A DNA stretch of 64,000 nt from Dysidea avara. Its lineage: Eukaryota > Porifera > Demospongiae > Dictyoceratida > Dysideidae. The stretch's first letter is position 1; each line of letters begins with the position of its first letter. Of the stretch, positions 12,908 through 25,745 are shown piece by piece. The DNA is taken from assembly GCF_963678975.1 (NCBI RefSeq), contig NC_089272.1, positions 4,212,359 to 4,276,358 of the forward strand, in the 5' to 3' direction. The position numbers and the translations under genes are program-made. The notes under the pieces are model-generated. The model did not search any database, was not told the DNA's origin, and worked only from the letters and a program-made list of their open reading frames with translations.

Positions 12908-13418
12908 CATTTAAGTGGTCTACCATTCAACAGCGTCACAACTACTTTACTATTTGTTGCATTCATGATAGTCTCTACCACAGGAATTCCTTACCATTTA
13001 GTGAACATTTTCAGTTGTCCCAAGCTCCCACAAGGTGTCATGCACCCTCTATCTCTCCGGCCTGTGACATCGTCTATCAATTCGTTTCGTTTAACTTACT
13101 CTTTCTTTGTGAACAGCCCATTTCTGTGGAATACCATACCCCATACCATCCTGCGAATTAAACAGCCACCCTTGTTCCGTTTAGCCCTCCGTCGTTTTCT
13201 TTTTTGAATTTTCTGTATAGCTACTTAATGTTCTTGTTTTGTTAGTATTTATTTTTGTTCTTGTAGTAGTTTTGTTTTACAGGTGTATTTGCTTATGTCA
13301 TTGTTTTTGTAATTTCTGGTGTGTATGTGCTTTTTGTGGGAAGTACGCCTACAGGCTTGTCCTTTTGTACAACCCGGTCTTTTGACAAAATTGATAATAA
13401 TAATAATAATAATAATAT
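12908..13418 (+). mobile_element. 5'-truncated LINE fragment inserted into another LINE
   Basis: The plus strand encodes a reverse-transcriptase tail with SINSFRLTYSFFVNSPFLWN followed by a stop at 13205. A short 3' UTR and an (ATA)n tail come next at about 13388-13416. It separates the two halves of the minus-strand LINE pseudogene. The 5' boundary is approximate. Confidence 0.6.
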
Positions 13419-13800
13419 GGCATGATCTGGTCTGTAGCTGGTACTGTGATGTCTGTAGATGAAACTCAGGTATGTATTCAGGTGGTTAATAGACATTTTG
13501 TTTACGAATGTTGTATAGCATAGTTAAGGAGAGCTGTTCTCTTCGAGACTCTAGTGATTCCCACTTAAGTTCCTTAACCATCTGTGTTACACTAGCATGA
13601 TAGGAGTATATACCTTTGACATATCGTGCAGCACGCCTCTGAACTTTTTCTAAAGCGATCTTGTCAGTTGTTAAATGAGGGTTCCAGACTGTAGTTGCAT
13701 ATTCAAGTTTAGGGCGTACTAGGCTAAGGTAGGCTCTCTCTCTCTAAGGTGAATAGATGATGTCCTCAAGTTACGCTTTAGCAGACCAAGCAACTACAGT
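13410..13800 (-). pseudogene. LINE reverse-transcriptase C-terminal fragment, upstream half
   Basis: The minus strand reads AYLSLVRPKLEYATTVWNP, then KVQRRAARYVKGIYSYH and ELKWESLESRREQLS. These are hallmarks of the end of CR1/Jockey-type reverse transcriptases. One in-frame TAA follows (NVY*PPEYIPEFHL) and a GA-repeat indel shifts the frame upstream. The reading resumes at 12981 after an inserted plus-strand fragment. It is dead. Confidence 0.75.
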
Positions 13801-13814
13801 CTGGAACCCTAACT

Positions 13815-14180
13815 ATAGTACTGAAAACTAGTACTGAGTACTAGTTTTCAGTACTAGTCTGAAAACTAGTACTAGTCTAATATAATACTAGTCTAATATA
13901 ATACTCAGTATTTATTATTATTAGCACTTTACAGTGACCAGCACTGAAGGTCTGACAGCAACATGTGCTGCAGCCTTAGGATTACCTAACCTAATTTCAG
14001 GGACTTAGACCTAATGACTTGACTTACAGACTGACTGAAAAGGTGTAACAGAAAAGGGGCCAAAGTAAGGAAAAAAAAAACATTGATCAATAATACTCAG
14101 TACTAGTCTGAAAACTAGTACTGAGTATTATATTACACTATAACTAGTGTAATATAATACTCAGTACTAGTTTTCAATCA
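13815..14180. repeat. AT-rich palindromic repeat cluster with SINE fragment
   Basis: Words such as GTACTAGTTTTCAGTACTAG and AATATAATACTCAGTACTAG recur in both orientations at 13815-13912 and 14093-14175. Between them (about 13915-14083) is a truncated copy of the SINE described at 43548. No gene. Confidence 0.5.
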
Positions 14181-14772
14181 CAAGTGAGTAAAATTGATCA
14201 ATATTTCACTTGTATTATGCATAGTTTTGAGTGTGTTAGTACAGGTTCGTATCATAATAAACACCCTGCATACAAATGACAACTTATCACAAATTCATGG
14301 CAGCTTTTCTTATTATGAATTACAAACCAGCTGTTCATATTCTATAATGTACAATATAATTGGATTAGCTTAGCTACGTACACTACTGCCAAATATATAT
14401 TCAATTCTAAAATTGTAATTAACAGCTACCCCTGTGTTATGACAATCACCCCTGAAAACATTACAAGATTTTTGCCATGTGTTTCGGGTCTGTCGCAATG
14501 AAAGTGTGAATTATATATAGATGTTGGTAGAGGGCTGAAACCCATAGCAATTTTCTATCCAGATATCTGACATCCACATTGAATTGTATAGAACGACTGC
14601 TGTATTAGAACATTTGACAATTATGAATAATCAGTCTAATCCATTTTTTTGTTATGAAATGCTGCATTTCATTACCATTATTTTTCTTTTGGCATGTACA
14701 TAAATTTCCTATTATGCTGGCATACTGCTCAATGCTTTTGATAGCCTGTTGTGCTTGAATCCATGCCATTAT

Positions 14773-16597
14773 CAGGGGCGGATCTAGGATTTCAGAAGGG
14801 GGGGGGGGGTGCTAACATAATGGTTGGTTGGCTAAGAAAAGTGACAATTGGTTAATACAACTAGCTATAGTGTGAGAAGCACACTCAACATGTGGAACAC
14901 GTTCTATCTAGGGGGTCTGGGGCATGCCCCCACAGAAAATTTTTGCAAATTTAGCCTATTCAGTATTAAAATTTGGCAATATGTTTGACTGAAAAATGAT
15001 GCCACTTTGTTTAAGTGATTCATAATGCTTGTAAAGCATTGTGAGTTACCTAAGTGTAATAATGATGAAATGACACCAATATTCCAGAACAGTTGTAATA
15101 GCTACTAGCTATCATATAAGGGTACAACCAGTGACTTAAAATGTACTCTTTAATAAATTAAAGAAAAGGAAAGAGAAGGATGCAGCTACACATGATCAAT
15201 ACTGGTTATTAATTTTGTGTTTGAAGCAACACCTTAATTTAGCGGTACATTTAATTTAACAATTTTAGAGTTTGGTTTTTTGCTAATTGATTACATCAGT
15301 TCCGAATTAATAAAAATTATATTGCAAATCCATCAATATGCAAGATCGCTAAATTTAGTGTATTGCTTGGCTCAATAGTGTGCTTTACAGTCTCATGGCT
15401 CAAACTATAATGTCCAAACAGTAACAATGAAGAGGGGGCTTGAGGTGGCAAGTATACACTCACCATACAGTGTGTAGAGTATGCATAATTATGTACAATT
15501 TTCCAGATAGGGGGGTCTGGGGTGATGCTCCCTCTGGAAATTTTTGGAATATATAAAGCTATCACAAGATTTTGAGTCTGGAAGCTATTTTTAACCAAAT
15601 ACTATATTGTACTGAAAGATTGTGGGGGTACAAGATGGATGAGTTCAGTTGTAAGCAGTTTTAGAAAAACAGAACTATACTTTTAAATGCTATTGGGTTA
15701 TAAGGCAATACATAATAGTGGATTGTCAAAGACATACACAGCATTGGATCTTAAGGTCACTGTAGGGATTTAAAATGCACACAAAAATAACTTCAACTTT
15801 GTAGTATATATAGCCACAAACTGTTCTGTTACTATTTCAATTTGACCTTTTACAACTATATGGCCCGATCACCATATTAAGTTTTTACAACCAGAGTCCA
15901 AAGTCACTTACATAACATGACAGCGTAAATACTGTGGTATCATTTGAGCTTATAAAGTTGAGCTTCAAGGGATTTGGGAGTGCAAACCCTGTATAACATT
16001 AAATTTTATTAGCTTTAATTGATGCTAGATTCAGATAAATGCAGCAAGGAACTTTGGTACTGATAAAGCAAAAACAAACATTTCTCAGATACTACAGCCT
16101 TGTTAACTGTATATATGATAAGATATTAACAGTTTTACTTAAGCATGTCGACCCAAGCATCAATGTAGCAACAACTGAAAATACCCACTATAATATTAAG
16201 CAGAAGTTGTTCTCAGAAAGTGATTAGTATATGGCAGGATGTTTGGAGCAATGGTAAGATAGTAGTGCACAGGTCAAGAAAACACACTGGCAACTTCTTA
16301 AAAAAACAAAAAAAGCATTATGATGGATGTTCTATTAGAGTAGTTGACTATTCTATTAGAGTATTTCGATTTTTAGCAGCTTTTAGGTAAGTCTCACACC
16401 AAAAGTATACTTTGAACCCCTCTTAGTAATCCTAAGTAAAGATTAGCCATTCTTTCCATCTTTTCATTGCCCATGCATACGTATAAGATGCAATTGCATC
16501 TATACTGCAACTTCTAGAAGCTTCCTAGCTTGCACATGGTAAACGTTTGGAGGGGGGTGTTTCTGCACCCAAAGCACCCTCCCTAAATCCGCCCTTG
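14773..16597. mobile_element. Non-autonomous DNA transposon, CAGGGGCGGAT family
   Basis: The ends are CAGGGGCGGATCTAGG and CCTAAATCCGCCCTTG, flanked by ATTAT at 14768-14772 and 16598-16602. The matching position downstream of gene C (about 43516-43520) reads as an empty site, GTTAT. This is a second independent insertion of the family. A run of G follows the left end. Only short, unrecognised ORFs lie inside. Confidence 0.72.
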
Positions 16598-16864
16598 ATT
16601 ATAAATGGCACAACAATAGTTATGAGTAAGACACATATCTAAACAAATTAATGTTGGTCAAAAGAACAGTTGATAGCAAGAGGTGTTCTTTTTTCAGAGA
16701 ACGCTAGTTCAAATTAAAGTTGTCAATTCACAATTCTGAATGATAAACTATCATTGCGTATATGAGCAATATAAAATACAGCTATAGAAAATGTAATACA
16801 AAAAAAAATTGCTTCATATGATTCAAGGGGGTTGTGATAACAGCAGTTTCATGCAATATACTAA

Positions 16865-19800
16865 TTACATGAAGTCTGTACAAGCGCCTTTATTCTTCCA
16901 GGATAGGGTACCTGTACAGCAGGGTCTGTCACAAAGTACGTGTCGAGCCAGTGGTGACAATGATGGTATCATTTGTTCACACTGATTGCAGCATTCCTTT
17001 TGGCATGGTGATATATTATGTTTGTGACAAAATTCCATCAAGCATTCTGCAGTAAATGGACACTTTGGACTACATGCTTGTACCACACCAGGTTTAGCAT
17101 TGTGTGGGCATCTTTCATCAGGAAGTGTTGCATTTCCAACCTTGCAGTGTAATGTTCTTGTCTGTATACCATCACAAGTTTTGCTACACTATAAGAATAA
17201 AACTTCACTATTATTCCATTGTGTCCATACTTACTGAGCTCCAGTCTGATGTGTGCCATTCTGGATGGCATCCTTCGGTCTTGTAGCATGTTTGTGTATG
17301 TGATGGTTCTTTTGCCGGATTACACTTAATGTAGCCATGCTCTTTAGCAGTCTTTCCATTATATATACAATGGACATTTCTGTACCTCACACCTACTTCC
17401 CCACATCTTGGAGTTACACACTATTATATAAAAAGATATAATATGTACTGCAGCTAAGGAACAGTGCTTACTTCTTTTGGCCAGTTTTCAGCAACCCACA
17501 TTCCATTGCAAAAAGGTCCCTGGCAAGTTCTTTCTTCTATTGATTTAGAATCTGGAATATTCTCAAGGCAAACAATGTCATCTACGATTGTTCCATTTTC
17601 AGTACAGTTTACATGCCTGGTCTGAACACCTTCACCACAATTCACAGAGCACTATGGAGGAATTAGATTATTCACCATTAAATGGCAAGCACATGTCATC
17701 ATGTTGATCAATCAGCTATATCAGGGGCAGCTCCAGGTGGGGTATGAAACTGGTTACCCAAAATCGTAACAGTCAAGAATTTATTAGTGTATCACTTTCA
17801 AATTCAACTTTAGAAGGCCTAACTTTATGGAATGCTTCTACTATAATGGTATGTCCTAATTTTAGCAATATGCAGCTATGTTGCTAAATTATAAGTTTAA
17901 AATTTCTGTAACCATGGTAATACATGATACTTGTGGCGCCCAGTAACATACATTGGTCCAATTAGATTTGATCCACTTATGAATACACATGTTTCCAGCA
18001 CATGATCTCTCTGTATGAGGTTTTGCCAGCAAACTACAATTGTCTCTGTGTATCTTGTCTTCCATAGCATCCCTACATGTGACATTTCTTCTTTGAATTC
18101 CTTCCCCACAATCAACAGAACACTAAATGCAATTGAAATGAGCAACATGAAGTAGTATTTGTTGTGTTACATACTCTGTTCCAGTCTCCTGTGTTCCAGT
18201 GGTTGTGACAAGGGTGATTATTGCATTCATCTTGTGATTCTGGCTTTGTTTCATTGTCACAATTTCCTGGAGTCTGGATTGGTTCTACTTCATCTCGGTA
18301 CACTTGTACACATGAAACATTCCTTGTCATGTTCCCTCCTCCACAACTCTTTGAACATTGTGTCCAATCGGAGTGCATCCATCTAAATTGAATATTATAC
18401 AATTTCTATAATGTGTATAACGCGTCCATATGTGACCCAGTCTGGGAAAACCAGTCTAATCACTTATTTAAATGTATTGAGAAATGCTAGTTTTCAGTAT
18501 TTAGAGCATTGTAGCACAGCTTGCCAACAGATGAAGTTACGTGTACCAAATTTTCACATGTTTTACACCAATTCCTTACCTTCCAGAGCATCCACTGTAC
18601 AAGTAGCCAAAAGGTAAGCTTCCCACCATATTAGATAGTTTTTAAACCAGGGTTGACTGTATCAGGCAAGCTCCACAAGGGGTGGGAAGTAGGACCGGAG
18701 GAGGGTAATGGGCTGTTTTTTTTTTTAAATCAAAGAGGAAGGTGTAGGGATGAATAGGCCAAGTTATATGGGCCATTCAGGTTCCAAAACTGGCTAAAAC
18801 GAAAGGAAATTTACAGCACAGGTCTTTAATTATTCAACACCACAGAGTTATACAGCCACATACAGCCATCCCCAGGCTGCCATTAGGGCCCCAGACTGCT
18901 CATGCAGATTGTCACTGTGCTTGGAATAAGCAGCCAGCATTAGCAAACTATTCAAGTCTATTTGATAGTTTATTCATTTAATTTTAGCTCTATGTTCTTG
19001 GTGAAAAATTAAATCTGCTGTCATGGGCAATAAAATCGGTTTTCCCAGACCCAGTCACCTATGCCATCTGGCTTAAAATAATAACCACAAAGGCTGCTTA
19101 TATAATTGAAGTGATGATAACCATGGAACTATGAATTAATTGACCACACTAGAGGTGGAGGAAACCTTGAAAGTTGGGGGGCTCAATGCACATTCTGCTA
19201 ACATGCTTAAGTAGCTAGGGACATGTCCCACCTATGAAACTTTTGTACCCAAATTTAAAGTGATTTTAAGCATAAACATAACACCTGATAGTTGTATTAG
19301 AATATGTGATCATGACTCAATCATTGATAGTAAAATATTTATTTAGGGGGAAACACAGCCCCCACCACTGCACACATCTATAACTACTAAGATAGACTTC
19401 ATCTGTGACAGCAATTGATCTGTAACATCATTAATAATACCAATTACACTAACTCAGAAGGACATGCTGGCTGATCACAAAATCGAATTGTAGGAGAAAG
19501 TCTTTCATTATTCATCAAACATTCTAAATCTGGAACTCTTGTGTTGCTACCATGTACACTACAATATATCTCTTGTATTTGAATTCCTGGAAAGATAGAG
19601 TAAAAGAAGAGTGAATAAAATTATAATTGCTTGTATGCGTACCTTTTCCACAAGTCTGGGAACAAGGAGAGAAATTCTTTCCTCGCACCCATTCATAGAA
19701 AATTGGAATTCTGAACTCATATGGATCATGGACAGTCATGTGGTAATTGCACTGTATTTTGTAGTTAGGACAATGAATCTAAAGAATGTTCACCAATGTT

Positions 19801-21671
19801 TTATTACAATTAATCATTCTGCATACCTCAATGGTGACAGGGGATTGAAGTGGGCCTTCAGCAGTTAACTTATTGTTAGCAATTGTAAACAATGTCCCTG
19901 ATATAGAAACATCTGAATGACTACTGTTAAACTGGTGAGACTTTGCAGAATTGCTGATAGCTACAAAAAATGGTATTATGTATATCGTTATTCAGTTGAA
20001 CAACCATGTCACCTTTAAAGTCACAAGATGATGTACCCAAAGCAATGCTTATATTTCTAGATTCAGATGGTAGTACAGTGTGATAACCTGTGTATACTCA
20101 ATAACTACGCTTCATATAAATATAAGACATCTCATACCATTGGCAGAAAAATCCTCAAATTTACATGGTAGCTTTATACACAATTCACAGCATGTTCCAC
20201 ACTTGTTAGTTGTTTTCTCTGATCCAAGAGCACCATCACAGCCAATAGGCTATGAACATTATTAGACAAGTGTAACATGGGGTGTTGGTTATATTTCCAC
20301 GTAACTTACCACACATTCTCCATCAACACATATACTATTGGAGAGACAAGATGTTCCATCCACAACTAAGCCATTCTCTACAGGCTTCTGATCTGGTAAG
20401 TTGCACAGCAGTTTGCAGGGATCAGTTTTATTAATGAATGGTATTAACTGCTCTCCAAATGTCTTACATTGCTCGCTCCTGAAGTCAGCGTTGCCAACTG
20501 CACACCTCTAAAATATTAATGTAAGACCAACCAACCTATCAACACTACTTAATACTCAGTACGTATATACATCTTAAAGGATGCGCATAGTTTGTTTGTG
20601 TGTGTGTGTGTGCGTGTGTGTGTGTGTGTGCGCGCGCGCGCGCGTACATGCATGTGTGTGTGGTGTGTGTGTGTAGGTCACTCAAGGAGCTGATGTGTAG
20701 CACTGTATAATTATATTATTGAGGCTCCTATGAGGTCTACAAAATATGGTTACAATCACAAAGTACACCATATAGGTGGTCTTTGCAAAGAGGTGACTTC
20801 TGGTAGTGACCAATTTAAGTGTCCAATATTTTTTCTATTTCAGCGTCAATTTTCAGTTTCAATACCACTGTCTCCAACCAGTCTATGTATACATAGGTCA
20901 TGGGAGTCATGTCTGCTGCAAAGAAACCCACAGCATGTGTACAAGTCAAATTGCTTTCAATTCACACAATTTCTTAAGAATTTGTGAGTAGAAAGTTTCA
21001 GACATGTTGCTACAATCATAAAAGCTAATTTAGTTACTATTGAGTGTAGGCCTTATGGAACATTATACAACTTATATAAATTCTTACCTTCACATTACAA
21101 ACCTGGAACTCTTTTCTTGTTTCATTGCATCCATCATTTCTAAGAGTACAAGTGTGGCATTAATATAAATACACTCATGTGTAAGTCTGTTTCTGACATG
21201 TACTGAGGACCTGCAGTGTCATGTTTATAAATCAGATGGCAAATTCATTTAACTTTGTGTTGTGACTGCTGTGGTGTTTCAGTCTTGTTGAATGGTTTAC
21301 TTTAACACCATGAAACAAATTAGCAGTCAAACTGTGGAATTTTAAGTTAGTGCTAATTACACACATTTGTAAACAATAACACTAACAAGAGCAGCAGCTG
21401 GCTGCACACAGGTATCACTAAAACACTTCTAATTGGTAACATTGATGTTAAGCTTACTGGCAAGGGATGATCCTTTGCATGATTCCTATACCACAAGTTC
21501 TAGAACAGGGACTCCATGATTCATCACCAAATACCTAATAACACAAAAGCTATTTAAAATTCAATAACCAATTATGAAAGTATCAGGGGTTTCCACAGCT
21601 GGAAATATCCTTACCATATCAGCAATGGAAACCAAAATACTGAAGATTAACAGCTGTTTGAAACAATCCAT
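16865..21671 (-). CDS. ADAMTS-like secreted protein, gene B (complete, 14 exons, 671 aa)
   Basis: Exons: 21615-21671, 21458-21534, 21088-21139, 20310-20507, 20138-20249, 20013-20087, 19827-19960, 19643-19751, 19454-19586, 18175-18382, 17952-18122, 17472-17651, 17235-17420, 16865-17188; stop TAA at 16865-16867. The sum is 2016 nt with every phase matching. Layout: signal peptide 1-19; TSP1-1 at 26-64; ADAMTS cysteine-rich domain about 65-152; spacer about 153-238; TSP1-2 to TSP1-7 starting at Trp256, Trp317, Trp377, Trp435, the MWVAENW segment and the EWHTSDW segment; PLAC-like cluster about 609-635 (CLMEFCHKH, ECCNQC); then a Cys-containing tail. Exons 10-14 are joined by phase-0 introns just before the first Cys of each TSP1, a sign of exon duplication. 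This domain order without a protease is that of ADAMTSL/papilin proteins, which act in extracellular matrix. Retaining intron 9 would end translation after two codons. Domain identity is firm; the specific function is unknown. Confidence 0.92.
18432..19058. mobile_element. MITE in intron 9 of gene B
   Basis: Terminal inverted repeats of about 21 bp: the left end starts GTGACCCAGTCTGGG and the right end reads CCCAGACCCAGTCAC. The element is about 627 bp with no coding capacity. Its right end is repeated at 1-18, so gene A probably carries it too. Gene C intron 9 (46002-46867) lacks it. No clear gene sequence lies between the ends. Confidence 0.6.
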
Positions 21672-24600
21672 CTTTTCACAGATAGATGTGAATACAATGA
21701 AGATGGCAGAACATATGGTGGATTGGCTGAGCGTTCATCAATTTATACTGTTGGCTATATAGATATAAAGTCTTATAAGTGCTGGTTCATGCGCATGTCA
21801 GAATAATTTTTTTCTCACAAGAACTTCATATAATTATGTCAAGTTATGGTAACATTTTACGAATACATTTTATTTGCTAGTGTTTGTAAGGCATGCCTTC
21901 ATGTGTACCGACACAAAGGTACTGTATTTGTGGTGACTATCCTATTAATTGGAATATTATGTGGGTGATTTGGTTATTAGTCCTAATGATTAAATATATA
22001 GAGTAGATATAATAATGATATTGTAGTTATTTAGCAAGTTAGCGTATCTGGCAAACACAGAGCAATACGTGTGTCAGCCATGATAGATGAATTGGGATGG
22101 ACAACATTGCAACATCATCGTTCTATGTCTAGTCTAATCTTTTCCTATAAAACAGTCCATGAAGACTTACATTATTTAAGCAATGATACCATAGCAATTA
22201 TTATATTATTTCCAGGAGCTGGACTAATCATGCAACTGTACATTTTATCTCTTGACAATTAGACAAGGAAATAACATACGTATCTAACAACAGTACCAAT
22301 TGATGTAATACTGTCAATAAATATAAGATGAACAATAAAAGTGAGAGGTCTACATGCTCATTTATGTAGTATCAAGCTAGTAGACTTTGTGCTGAGGAGC
22401 ATGACGAAGCCATTACAGGTTCAAAAGTAACTAAATTTCACATAGACCCTTCCAGAGTTCAATTAAATTATTAATGTTTAATTTGCAGCTGTTTGTAACC
22501 AACAAAATTGTGTATAACAAACTTGCCTGCCTCACCCGAGACCATTTTACATGGCACACCTTGCTAATGTTACAATGTTTAGTGTTGTCTAAGGGAGTGT
22601 TGTTTCTGTACAGCTGCAGACATGTGTGGGACTATGGGATGTACAGACCTTGTTTTTTAGCCAATTAAATTTGAGTACTGAAATCTAACTAACCTCTGTC
22701 ATTATATTATTGAAAATTGTATTTACACGTAAGTTGGGACATGGACTTATCAAATTCAAATACAACATTGAGCATTTGAGATAGTTACAGTGTAGACTAT
22801 CCAACTATTGTACAGAGAAGGGTGTTTGTATGACATAAAATCAAACACTGTTTCTGTACAGGTCAGTTAAATCACACAAGTGTCCAGAAAAGCATACGTA
22901 ATTCAGTCAAGTAAATATTTGATGACCATTCACTTGTTCCAATAGTACTGTACACAACATTGTAATACTCTAATTGAACAGACACTGTTGACATTTTGAT
23001 AGTTGATGTTTGTGGTGTTTGAGTAATTGACTCTCCTCTGTAATTCCCTTGTAGAACAGCTATTCAAACAGGGAATGTTTATTTAACTCTAGTGGTTACA
23101 TAATTTTATACAATGTATACTATTAATAATTTGGTGCTGCAGCATATCTATTGTGTGTATTGGCATTCTTGGCCATAATCACCATCACCAAAAGCCATCA
23201 TAAGGACAATCCAGTTCAGTTCCAGTTCATTGCAGTTGACCATCATCATTGCATCTATTGCTATGCATGAGTGTTGACAGACAACCGTATGTGTATGCAG
23301 GTAGGTAAGCAGATACAATGACATACAGTGTTGGGCAAGCTATATACACAGTTAATGTAAATACCATCTGCATGTATCATGTCATTTTCAACAGAGAAGT
23401 TATTACAAATTTCCACTGGAGGAAAATTTTAATGTTTTGATCAAGCAGCAAATTTTGAGAGGAAATTTTTCATGGTCTGCAAAAATTGCAAAAAAAAATC
23501 CACTTGGAAAAAAAATGCAATACAGTATCAAAAGTACTGACAGTATATTTTACACAAGGAATAAAATGAAAATATTGGAATTTTAAGTAGGATTAGGGAT
23601 CAAAAGAAACGAGTAGTGAAACAAGAGAGGTTGTCTATACCTGCAGATATACTAGTGGACATTGAATCCCCATATTTCAGTCATGGATATAGACTGAAGT
23701 ATAGGGATTAAATATCCATTAGTATATCTGCAGGTATAGACTAGGGGCGGATATAGGATTTTTTGAACGGGGGGCTAAGCTGGACAGGGACATAGACAAC
23801 TAGCCAGGCATTAGAAGATACCAAGCTTTCTCACAAGGCCCTAGTGGTAAGGTTCATATAGTATCCATGATCAAATTAGCTATTTGGAATAATGACTACA
23901 TTAGTGTGCGAAGCATGCCAGCCTGGGGGCATGCCCCACAGGAAAGTTTTGAAAATTAGGCCCTCTAAAGGTGAATCTGAGAGTGTTTTTAGCAAATTTT
24001 CAGTGGAAAATAATAGAATTTCAGTTGATAAAAATGCTTTTACTTTTCCATTAAATCACGACTGATTGCAATATGCATTGAGTAGCTATCATGCATGCAT
24101 AATATCATAATCTTCTCATTTGTAGCTACCAAGCATTTAGATATAGCTAGCTATATACCATAATGCATCAGCTCCTCTTCAACAGCCTCAACTGTCTATC
24201 TTACTGATAAAAATAATGTTGTTGGATCCCATTGGAAGGTTAGAGTAGATTATTTCACACATCATGATCTTTAGAAGATGATGGTCTAGTGAGTCTGCCT
24301 TGAATCTGTTGATGTTGAAGCTGGGGTAAGTATTTTCACAATTCTTCCAATGTAAGACCATTTGGAATTCATCACTGAACATTACACAAGTTTGATTGTG
24401 GTGATTTTGCAGTCTGCATGAAGGATGCTGTTTCTAAATACCACCCATTGCCAACTTTTGGTGGTCATCAGGCTATTATTCAAGACACAAAAAAATGTAT
24501 TAAAGACATAATATTGGGAACACAAATATAAGGCAACATAGCGCAGCAGTGAATAGAGTGCTACTGCTGAATAGCACTAAAAGTTGTCAGCCACCTAATA

Positions 24601-24857
24601 TTATCTCATTTTGCATTGAAAAACCAGAAAAATTCTGCTGTTTAAGCCTGGCAATTTAATTAATATATTTCCAATACAATTTGTATGGGTTGAAGTAATA
24701 CTATTGCATTGCATACAGGTAAAAACGTTTCAAGCTACGAATAGCATCTAATCTGAACTGTGGTCACCTAAACATCAAAATTATACCTGACTTTAGCTGA
24801 TTTGATATTGACATAGGCTGGCAAATTTTAGTTACCTGAATTTTTAAAGCAACAATT

Positions 24858-25388
24858 AGTATAGGTAATCACACACATTTGAGTGCAATTAGAGAATAAT
24901 TGTACGAGTAACAGTCAAAATTGCACGAGGCGAAGCCGAGTGCAATTTTGGCTGTTACGAGTACAATTATTCCATAGTTGCACGAAAATGCGTGTGATTG
25001 CCTACTAATCACATAGTGACCACCCTTCGTGGTTTGTAGTACACATCTATCCAGTTCTATGTGGCCATTAACTTCTACCAGGTGATTGCATCATCCTTCT
25101 TTGTATTACATCATTTGTTGTTGCACTTAAAAGGCTTCACGTGTCAGCAATTCTGATTGACTACTCAAAATGACTACATATGTTGCACTTAATAGGCTTC
25201 TATTGTCAGCTTATTTGATTGGCTATTCATTATATCACTTTCTTGTTGCACTTAAAAGGCTTCTGTTATTCCGCTATTTTATTGGCTACTTTACAGTGCA
25301 ATTACAGAAACAAGGCCGTGCGATTTGGGATTAATTGCACTCCTGCTATTGGGACAAATGTATGGCAAATTAAATCACTATGTGATTA
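24858..25388. mobile_element. Element E, unit B copy (inverted, about 531 bp)
   Basis: It starts GTATAGGTAATCACACAC and ends AATCACTATGTGATTA, the reverse of the copy at 9755. It lies inside the TAGGGGCGGAT element of unit B and is absent from the same element in unit A (about 5744-5762). Confidence 0.65.
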
Positions 25389-25573
25389 ACAACATAATAA
25401 AGCCTCGAAGGACTATACCACAGGAGTTTCATATCGAGAACATAGTCATAATCCGCTGATACACCACATAACCAGGGGAATTCCCTGCATTTAACTGCCC
25501 ATAACCAGGGGGATTCCCTCCATTTAACCAAACACTCATACACAGTAGTTAACTTTCTTACTCTCTATGTCTA

Positions 25574-25745
<172 letters not shown>

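Larger units (their letters stand above)
1..19040. repeat. Tandem segmental repeat, unit A
   Basis: Base 1 onward matches base 19041 onward with an offset of exactly 19040 for more than a kilobase. Similarity then continues with small indels to about 8.7 kb (28.15 kb in unit B). The remainder, about 9.13-18.4 kb, matches 40.38-46.0 kb. So 1-19040 is one period. It carries the 5' half of gene A and the 3' half of gene B, because the window edge cuts the gene. Confidence 0.9.
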
